DNA from: an uncultured Collinsella sp.
GTDB taxonomy: Bacteria > Actinomycetota > Coriobacteriia > Coriobacteriales > Coriobacteriaceae
DNA length: 22,086 nt
Reading direction: 5' to 3'
NCBI GenBank assembly: GCA_905204635.1
Contig: CAJLAN010000005.1
Span: forward strand, 1-22,086
Of this stretch, positions 7,745 through 13,706 are shown piece by piece (within the stretch, counting starts at the first letter, position 1; every line of letters begins with the position of its first letter). The position numbers and the translations under genes are program-made. Below the pieces are notes generated by a model. It did no database searches. It saw only the letters and a program-made list of their open reading frames with translations, and was not told the DNA's origin.

Positions 7745-7963
7745 ATGAATGAGCATGCGAAACAGATTCTTGGCGAGCGAGTTGAGCGGACGCGCAAGGC
7801 CCTTGGTATCTCCAAGGTCGATTTTTGCGTGGCGACAGGAATCAGCCGACCCTACCTCGACCGAATCGAAGATGGGACGGCAAATTTCACGCTCAAGGTT
7901 TTATTTAAGATCGCGCCCGCGCTTGGCATGACGGTATCGGAGCTTCTCGAGGGCATCGAATAG
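7745..7963 (+). CDS. XRE-family transcriptional regulator
   Basis: A 72-residue single-domain DNA-binding protein. The helix-turn-helix covers about residues 21-46 (LGISKVDFCVATGISRPY then LDRIEDGT), with the usual DRIE(D/N)G signature and a C-terminal helix ending SELLEGIE. The start is uncertain: ATG 7745 begins at the conserved domain but has no Shine-Dalgarno, and a TTG at 7721 has none either. The transcript may be leaderless or weakly translated. It is likely to bind the palindrome 34 bases upstream and to control itself and the divergent small gene. Confidence 0.85.
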   Translation: MNEHAKQILGERVERTRKALGISKVDFCVATGISRPYLDRIEDGTANFTLKVLFKIAPALGMTVSELLEGIE

Positions 7964-7985
7964 GGGATACCCGTCGAAAACTGAA

Positions 7986-8999
7986 TTACACCATCGGGAT
8001 ACGGTCGTGATTGACTTGGCTGTAGAACAGGCGTTGAATCTCTGCCGCATCACGTGACTGGCCGAGTGCCCACATGGTTTTGGCCACGAGCGTCTCGGTT
8101 GTCATATCGTCGCCGCGTAGAATGCCCGGATGGTCGGCGTAGGCACGGCCGACCTCATAAACACCCAAATCGAGGCCCTCCTCGGGGACCTGTGTGGTCA
8201 TAACGACAGTGCGGCCCGAATCGACCCAGCGGAAAATTGCCTCTTGGAACGAATCGCCGGACTCGCCAAACTCGGGAATACCGCCAATGCCAAAGGTCTC
8301 CAGAATCACGGCGTCGTAGCTATCGGCAAGGGCGTCGAGGATGCCCGGGTTTACGCCGGGCGTAAGCTTGAGTACAAATACGCGCGGATCGATGCTGTCG
8401 TAGAAACGCACCGGGTTTTCGCCCTGACGAGTGCCGTGGAGCCCGTTGCGCACGATGCGGTCGTTGCGGATATAGGCGATGGGCGGATAGTTGACGCTAA
8501 TGAACGCGTTAAAGCTCATGGTGCGCTGTTTGCGGGCGCGCGTGCCGGCAATGGCGACGCCGCCAAACACGATCGAGACGTCGTGCGAATGCTCGTCGAG
8601 CGCATAGAGCAGGCTCTGGTACAGGTTGAGTTTGGCGTCAGTAAATGGGTTGCCCATGGGCTTTTGCGAGCCGGTGAGCACGATGGGCTTGGGGCTGTCC
8701 TGAATCAGGTAGGAAAGCGCTGCCGCGGTGTAGCTCATGGTGTCGGTGCCGTGCAGAATCACGAAGCCGTCGTGGTCGGCATAGCCCTCGACGATGACGT
8801 CGCGGATGCGCATCCAGTCGCTTGGGCGCATATTGGTGCTGTCGATGTTCATGGGCTGCACCACGTCGAGCTCGCAGAGGCCCGAGATCTCGGGGACGCT
8901 CTGGGCGAGCTCCTCACCGGTCAGGGCGGGGGAGAGGCCGTTGCCGTCCTCGGTCGATGCGATGGTGCCGCCCGTGGCGATGAGAAGGATGCGCTTCAT
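7986..8999 (-). CDS. ansA: L-asparaginase, type I (cytoplasmic)
   Basis: A 337-residue asparaginase that hydrolyses L-asparagine to aspartate and ammonia. Length matches E. coli AnsA (338), and there is no signal peptide, so a cytoplasmic type I enzyme is likely. First catalytic motif ATGGTIAST with Thr12; second HGTDTMSYTAAALSYL with Thr85 and Asp86; DSTNM (53-57) and VLTGSQKP (107-114) are also conserved. The start at 8999 was chosen because MKRILLIATGGTIAS is the normal family N-terminus and a weak AGGAAT site lies 6 bases upstream. It is a single gene, divergent from guaA. Its end converges on the XRE gene with only a 22-base gap. Confidence 0.95.
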   Translation of the reverse strand: MKRILLIATGGTIASTEDGNGLSPALTGEELAQSVPEISGLCELDVVQPMNIDSTNMRPSDWMRIRDVIVEGYADHDGFVILHGTDTMSYTAAALSYLIQDSPKPIVLTGSQKPMGNPFTDAKLNLYQSLLYALDEHSHDVSIVFGGVAIAGTRARKQRTMSFNAFISVNYPPIAYIRNDRIVRNGLHGTRQGENPVRFYDSIDPRVFVLKLTPGVNPGILDALADSYDAVILETFGIGGIPEFGESGDSFQEAIFRWVDSGRTVVMTTQVPEEGLDLGVYEVGRAYADHPGILRGDDMTTETLVAKTMWALGQSRDAAEIQRLFYSQVNHDRIPMV

Positions 9000-9266
9000 G
9001 CTGGTATTCCTATCGTATTTGCCGCCGCAGAGGCGGAGTCGTTCGGCAGTATTGTGGCACAGAGCGTTCAATGTTCAAACGTATTACATCATCTGTAACG
9101 TCTGGTAACACTTCAATTGCCGTCAAATAGGGGCCCAGGTCGTGCGTTTGCCGTGCGCTGATGGCTGCGAGGGACGAGAAACCCCATATAACGTGTACAC
9201 TATGAAAGTTATTCTCGTTTATTCGCGCGGGTGGGCACCGGCTCCCCGCCAACAAGAGGGGGAACC
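9000..9266. other. Divergent intergenic region ansA/guaA
   Basis: This gap holds the promoters of ansA and guaA. The AT-rich core CATATAACGTGTACACTATG (about 9184-9203) contains an 8-bp palindrome GTGTACAC and possible -10 hexamers for guaA. I see no purine riboswitch and no gene. Confidence 0.45.
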
Positions 9267-10865
9267 ATGGATCAAAAGGCTTCCGCAAAGGTCCTCGTAC
9301 TCGACTTTGGTGCGCAGTACGGTCAGCTCATTGCCCGTCGCGTCCGCGACCTCAACGTGTATTCCGAGATCGTCCCCTGCGACATCTCGGCCGACGAGAT
9401 TCGCGAGATGAACGCCTCTGCGCTCATCCTTTCCGGCGGCCCGGCTTCCGTGTATGCCGAGGACGCTCCGTCTATCGATCCCGCCATCTTTGACCTGGGC
9501 CTTCCCGTCCTGGGCTTTTGCTACGGCCATCAGATCACGGCCGTGACGCTCGGCGGCAAGGTCGGCCACTCCGAGGTGGGCGAGTACGGCCGCGCCACCA
9601 TCACGCGCACGGCCGGCGCCAAGCTCTTTAACTCCACGCCCATGGAGCAGACCGTGTGGATGAGCCACCGCGACGCCGTTTCCGAGGTGCCCGAGGGCTT
9701 TACCGTTACCGCCAGCACCGACGTGTGCCCGGTTGCCGCCATGGAGTGCGTCGAGCGCAAGATTTTCACCACGCAGTTCCACCCCGAGGTCAAGCACTCC
9801 GAGTACGGTCAGCAGCTGCTGAGCAACTTCCTGTTTGAGATCTGCGGCCTGGAGCCTAACTGGAGCATGGACAACCTGGTCGAGACCATGACGGCCGAGT
9901 TCCGCGAGAAGGTCGGTGACGACCGCGTGATTCTGGCCCTGTCCGGCGGCGTCGACTCCTCCGTCGTGGCTGCTCTGGGCGCTCGCGCCGTAGGTAAGCA
10001 GATGACCTGCGTGTTCATCAACCACGGTCTGCTGCGCAAGGGCGAGCCCGAGCAGGTGGAGGAGGTCTTCACCAAGCAGTTTGACGTCGACTTTATCCAC
10101 GTCCACGCCGAGGACCGCTACGCCGAGCTTCTGGCCGGCGTGACCGAGCCCGAGGAGAAGCGCCGTATCATCGGTACGCAGTTCTGGAAAGAGTTCTTCG
10201 CCGTGGCGCAGCAGCTCGAGACCGACGGCAAGCCGGTCAAGTACCTGGCTCAGGGCACTATCTACCCCGACATCATTGCGCACGGCGCTCGCAAGACGGG
10301 CGGCAAGACGGCCACTATCAAGAGCCATCACAACCTGATCCCGTTCCCCGAGGGCGTGCACTTCGACCTCATTGAGCCGCTCGACCACTTCTTTAAGGAC
10401 GAGGTCCGTGCGCTTGGTCTGGCGCTGGGCCTGCCGGGTCACATCGTGTTCCGTCAGCCTTTCCCGGGCCCGGGTCTTGCCATCCGCATCATCGGTGCGG
10501 TCGACAAGGAGAAGCTCGAGATCCTCAAGAACGCCGACGCCATCGTGCGCGAGGAGCTCGACGCCTACAATCAGCGTCTGTTTGAGCAGACCGGTGAGCG
10601 CAACTCCGAGCACAGCTGCTGGCAGTATTTCGCGGTCCTGCCCGACATTAAGTCCGTCGGCGTTATGGGCGATGAGCGCACCTACCAGCGCCCGATCATC
10701 CTGCGTGCCGTCGAGTCCAGCGATGCCATGACCGCCGACTGGGCCAAGCTGCCCTACGACGTGCTGGCTCGCATCTCCGGCCGCATCGTTGCCGAGGTCC
10801 CCGGCGCCAACCGCGTGTGCTACGACATCACGTCCAAGCCGCCCGCGACCATCGAGTGGGAATAA
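9267..10865 (+). CDS. guaA: GMP synthase (glutamine-hydrolysing)
   Basis: A 532-residue GMP synthetase that converts XMP, ATP and glutamine to GMP. The N-terminal glutamine amidotransferase has Cys85 (GFCYGHQ), His172 and Glu174 (QFHPEV). The ATP pyrophosphatase domain starts near 200, with the PP-loop SGGVDSS at 226-232. The C-terminal dimerisation domain ends in the canonical KPPATIEWE. The start at 9267 follows AGAGGGGG (9255-9262). It is a single gene with its own terminator. The 3' end of guaA is a known chromosomal target for integrating genomic islands, which fits the accessory DNA that follows. Confidence 0.98.
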   Translation: MDQKASAKVLVLDFGAQYGQLIARRVRDLNVYSEIVPCDISADEIREMNASALILSGGPASVYAEDAPSIDPAIFDLGLPVLGFCYGHQITAVTLGGKVGHSEVGEYGRATITRTAGAKLFNSTPMEQTVWMSHRDAVSEVPEGFTVTASTDVCPVAAMECVERKIFTTQFHPEVKHSEYGQQLLSNFLFEICGLEPNWSMDNLVETMTAEFREKVGDDRVILALSGGVDSSVVAALGARAVGKQMTCVFINHGLLRKGEPEQVEEVFTKQFDVDFIHVHAEDRYAELLAGVTEPEEKRRIIGTQFWKEFFAVAQQLETDGKPVKYLAQGTIYPDIIAHGARKTGGKTATIKSHHNLIPFPEGVHFDLIEPLDHFFKDEVRALGLALGLPGHIVFRQPFPGPGLAIRIIGAVDKEKLEILKNADAIVREELDAYNQRLFEQTGERNSEHSCWQYFAVLPDIKSVGVMGDERTYQRPIILRAVESSDAMTADWAKLPYDVLARISGRIVAEVPGANRVCYDITSKPPATIEWE

Positions 10866-10879
10866 TCAGAGACCCTTTG

Positions 10880-10914
10880 CGAGGGAGGTCTGAAACGGCC
10901 TCCCTCGTTTTTTA
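10880..10914 (+). terminator. Terminator of guaA
   Basis: CGAGGGAGGTC (10880-10890) pairs with GGCCTCCCTCG (10897-10907), including one T-G pair, around a TGAAAC loop, followed by TTTTTTATT. Confidence 0.93.
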
Positions 10915-11267
10915 TTTGCGTGCCATGGGTGCTTATGCATTGTGGTGTATGTGGTACATGCAAACCAGCCACGCAATCTCTCAAGCTGTTTAGCTGGGAT
11001 TATTGTTTGCTGGTATGTTTTAAAGTGCTTTCAATTACCGAAGCAACACCATCAATTTATTTCTAATTAATGCTGACCGGCAGATTGCGTCCGCCCGCAA
11101 GAGGCCGCTCGGACTGGTACTCAAAATGTACTCACGACGTTTTGGGTATCGATTTGCAGGTACTCACAGACGGCAAAAACGGGTGTCTACCTCGATATAT
11201 TCGTTATCCCCAACGATTCCTCAACGAATACTGACTAGTGATTGAGTGCTGCATGGCTCAAATTATC
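10915..11267. other. AT-rich boundary region between guaA and the restriction-modification operon
   Basis: About 350 bases carry no supportable gene. The composition shifts to AT-rich compared with guaA. The word GTACTCA occurs three times (11117-11123, 11128-11134, 11160-11166), the first two 11 bases apart. Spaced short repeats of this type are found in attachment regions of tyrosine recombinases, but no integrase gene is adjacent. Confidence 0.4.
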
Positions 11268-11289
11268 TACGTAATTACGTAATTACGTA
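11268..11289. promoter_or_regulatory. Tandem palindromic operator of the R-M operon
   Basis: Two full TACGTAAT units and a final TACGTA make a 22-base sequence that is both an 8-bp tandem repeat and a perfect palindrome. Such iterated short sites are typical for ribbon-helix-helix repressors, and a gene for one begins 64 bases downstream. Confidence 0.75.
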
Positions 11290-11303
11290 TTTTGAAGTAA
11301 AAT
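11275..11303 (+). promoter_or_regulatory. Probable promoter of the R-M operon
   Basis: TTACGT (11275-11280) and TAAAAT (11298-11303) are spaced by 17 bases. The -10 matches consensus at five of six positions; the -35 is weak. The -35 lies within the TACGTAAT operator, so bound protein would block polymerase. Confidence 0.5.
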
Positions 11304-11353
11304 GGTTTCGGCCAATTAAGGAACGTAGAACAGGTCAATTCGGAGGGGCGACC

Positions 11354-11521
11354 ATGGAGGAAGATCAGGCTGTTCATGCCGAAAGGGAGCTGGATAAGTT
11401 CACGCTTTCGATAACCCGCGAGGATAAGCGGGCTCTTAAGTCCTATGCCGCGCGCCAGGATAAGACAGTGGCTAAAGTCCTGCGCGAATGGATTGACGAG
11501 AAGTGCAAGGGGGAGAAGTGA
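11354..11521 (+). CDS. Ribbon-helix-helix regulator of the R-M operon
   Basis: A 55-residue protein. KFTLSITREDKRALKSYA followed by TVAKVLREWIDE (residues 16-50) has the strand-helix-helix pattern of Arc/CopG-type DNA-binding proteins. The start at 11354 follows GGAGGGG (11342-11348) with a 5-base gap. Its stop overlaps the mod start in TGATG, so it is the first gene of a coupled operon. It probably binds the TACGTAAT repeats and controls the operon. It could be mistaken for an antitoxin, but no toxin gene follows. The regulator role is inferred from position and fold. Confidence 0.78.
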   Translation: MEEDQAVHAERELDKFTLSITREDKRALKSYAARQDKTVAKVLREWIDEKCKGEK

Positions 11522-13704
11522 TGTCCCAGACGGCGCAAGCAGTCGTTCAGAACCTTGTTGATCGCGCTGTCAAACTGGGCGATCGTCAGCTCGCTGCCGA
11601 CATCCGCGCCTTTGCGGCGCAGCGCCAGTTTGGGCTTGTATTTGAACACAACCGTCCAGAACGACTTCGCCTTTATGGCAAACCTATCATGAAGGGCGAT
11701 GTCGTACAGGTACTTCCCGAGCGTGGTAGAAAAGAGGACTCTAACTCCCAGCTGTTATGGTTGGTAAATACCGTTCGGGGGGGGGTTGCTGATCTAAAGC
11801 CATATCAATCGCCCTCATATGACGAAAACGAATGCGAGCCCCGCCCCGTTGCTGTCGACGATGTCGTGCCTGTCGCTGAATATGACCAGCCGATTTATGC
11901 CGGCCTCAAAGAGACTGGGCGTGTTGAGCGCGGTGGCGATAAGCCCTATCAGGTTGTCATTAACGGCGAAAACTACCATGCTCTTGAAACCTTAGCCTTT
12001 GCCTATGCAGGCAAAGTGGACTGTATATATATTGACCCACCCTATAACACTGGCGCCCGCGACTGGAAATACAACAATGATTACGTCGACGGCTCCGACG
12101 CCTATCGCCACTCCAAGTGGCTTGCCTTCATGGAGCGCCGCCTCAAGCTCGCCAAGCAGCTGCTCAATCCCAACGATTCCGTACTCATCGTGACGATCGA
12201 TGAGAAGGAGTACGCAAGGCTTGAGCTTCTTTTAGAGAGCGTTTTTCCCAACGCGACCGGTATCCAGACGGTTTCAATCACCATAAACAAGAACGGGGTT
12301 GCCCGTGGCAACCAGTTCAAGAGGGCTGACGAGTACGCTGTCTTTTGCTTTTTTGGTACCGCCGCGCCGTGCCAAGTGGACCGCAGGCTCTATTCCGTCG
12401 AGTTCGGAGAACTTGAGGAAAAAGTGGCTGATGACGCGTCGAGCAGCCGCTCCCAACGTAAGGTACGTTGGGAGTGGCTGCTGAGGGGCGGTCCCAATGC
12501 CGCCCGCACCGCAAGGCCGAACCTCTTTTATCCCATCTATATCGATGAGGAGACAGCGACCATTAAGGAGCTCGGCGCTTCTCTCCCCCTTGAACAAGAC
12601 TGGACAAAAATACCGACAAAAACGGGTCTCAGGGCAGTTTGGCCTATTAGGACCGATGGCCGAGAGGCGACTTGGAGGATCTCCCAGAATGCTCTACAGG
12701 CCAAGCTTGATCGCGGGTGCGCAAAAGTAGGTGAGTACAACAAAAAGAGTGATCGGTACTCCCTCCTTTACCTAGGAGATTCCCAAGAGGAGCGTCTCAA
12801 GAATGGAGAAATTAAACTCATTGGCAAGGCTGAGGATGGGTCCTTGCTTCTCGAAGAGCAGGGAGAGCGCTCTGCCATTCCAACAACCGTTTGGAGTGGC
12901 GCGCAGTTCTCTGCCGGTGAATACGGGAGCCGATATATCAAAAAGTTCATCGGCGATAGGCGCTTCACATTTCCAAAGTCCCTTTATGCGACCGAGCTCT
13001 CAATCGCTTCCGTTGTTGCCGACAAGCCCGACGCCCTTGTAGTCGATTTCTTCTCAGGATCGGGCACCACGGCGCACGCCGTCATGCGCCTGAACCATCA
13101 GGACGGCGGGCGCAGGCGCTCCATCAGCATCACGAACAACGAGGTCTCAGAGGACGAATCCAAAAAGCTCACCAAGCGCGGTCTTCGCCAGGGCGATCCC
13201 GAATGGGAGGCGCTGGGCATCTGCCAGTACGTTACCAAACCTCGCGTCACGGCGGCCATCACGGGCAAGACGCCCGAGGGCGACCCCATCAAGGGTGACT
13301 ACAAGTTCACCGACGAGTTCCCCATGGCCGACGGCTTCGAGGAAAACGCCGTCTTCTTTGACCTCACCTACGAAGATCCAGACGCCGTCGAGCTGGGCGT
13401 GGCCTTCGAGGAGATCGCGCCTCTGCTCTGGCTGCGCGCTGGTTCGCGTGGCAGCATCATCAAGCACGAGCAGCCGGGCTTTGCCATGGCCGACGCCTAT
13501 GCCGTCCTTTTCGACTTTGCTTCGGTCGGCTCTTTCATAGACGCCGTCAAGCAGAATGCCAGCATAAGGTGCGCCTATGTGATCACGGACGACACGGCTC
13601 GATATGCCTCCATCAAGGCACAGCTGCCCGGGCTCGACGTCGTCCGCCTGTACGAGAACTACCTGCAATCGTTCAAGATTGCCGCCGAGGATGCGGTGAG
13701 GTAA
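11521..13704 (+). CDS. mod: Type III DNA methyltransferase (Mod), likely phase-variable
   Basis: A 727-residue modification subunit that methylates adenine (N6) in an asymmetric site and gives sequence specificity to the Mod-Res complex. DPPYNTG (motif IV) is at residues 172-178 and FFSGSGTT (motif I, SAM binding) at 510-517; this order marks the beta class used by Type III Mod. The stretch between, about 240-480, should hold the target-recognition domain and has less biased codon use than the flanks. The start at 11521 overlaps the regulator's stop and follows GGGGGAG. A run of nine G at 11777-11785 covers codons 86-89; in this sequence the frame is open (ON). A 19-bp inverted repeat lies at codons 308-321. 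The res gene follows after 2 bases. Confidence 0.95.
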   Translation: MSQTAQAVVQNLVDRAVKLGDRQLAADIRAFAAQRQFGLVFEHNRPERLRLYGKPIMKGDVVQVLPERGRKEDSNSQLLWLVNTVRGGVADLKPYQSPSYDENECEPRPVAVDDVVPVAEYDQPIYAGLKETGRVERGGDKPYQVVINGENYHALETLAFAYAGKVDCIYIDPPYNTGARDWKYNNDYVDGSDAYRHSKWLAFMERRLKLAKQLLNPNDSVLIVTIDEKEYARLELLLESVFPNATGIQTVSITINKNGVARGNQFKRADEYAVFCFFGTAAPCQVDRRLYSVEFGELEEKVADDASSSRSQRKVRWEWLLRGGPNAARTARPNLFYPIYIDEETATIKELGASLPLEQDWTKIPTKTGLRAVWPIRTDGREATWRISQNALQAKLDRGCAKVGEYNKKSDRYSLLYLGDSQEERLKNGEIKLIGKAEDGSLLLEEQGERSAIPTTVWSGAQFSAGEYGSRYIKKFIGDRRFTFPKSLYATELSIASVVADKPDALVVDFFSGSGTTAHAVMRLNHQDGGRRRSISITNNEVSEDESKKLTKRGLRQGDPEWEALGICQYVTKPRVTAAITGKTPEGDPIKGDYKFTDEFPMADGFEENAVFFDLTYEDPDAVELGVAFEEIAPLLWLRAGSRGSIIKHEQPGFAMADAYAVLFDFASVGSFIDAVKQNASIRCAYVITDDTARYASIKAQLPGLDVVRLYENYLQSFKIAAEDAVR
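11777..11785 (+). repeat. Poly-G tract (G9) in mod
   Basis: Nine G within codons 86-89. With ten G the next codons read Cys then TGA; with eight G they read Leu-Leu-Ile then TAA. Either slip would truncate Mod to about 90 residues, before its catalytic motifs. Confidence 0.85.
12442..12482. repeat. 19-bp inverted repeat inside mod
   Basis: AGCAGCCGCTCCCAACGTA (12442-12460) and TACGTTGGGAGTGGCTGCT (12464-12482) are complementary at 18 of 19 positions (a G opposite T in the eighth position) with only AGG between. This is far more than coding sequence would give by chance. Confidence 0.85.
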
Positions 13705-13706
13705 AC

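Noticed and set aside
9000..9266. Purine riboswitch upstream of guaA
   Set aside because: I could not find the conserved three-helix core; the leader is short and lacks a terminator-antiterminator pair.
9219..10613. Long frame antisense to guaA
   Set aside because: A bias shadow; guaA is complete and recognised from end to end.
11354..11521. RHH gene as an antitoxin of a toxin-antitoxin pair
   Set aside because: The next gene is the methyltransferase, overlapping by one base; no small toxin gene is present on either side.
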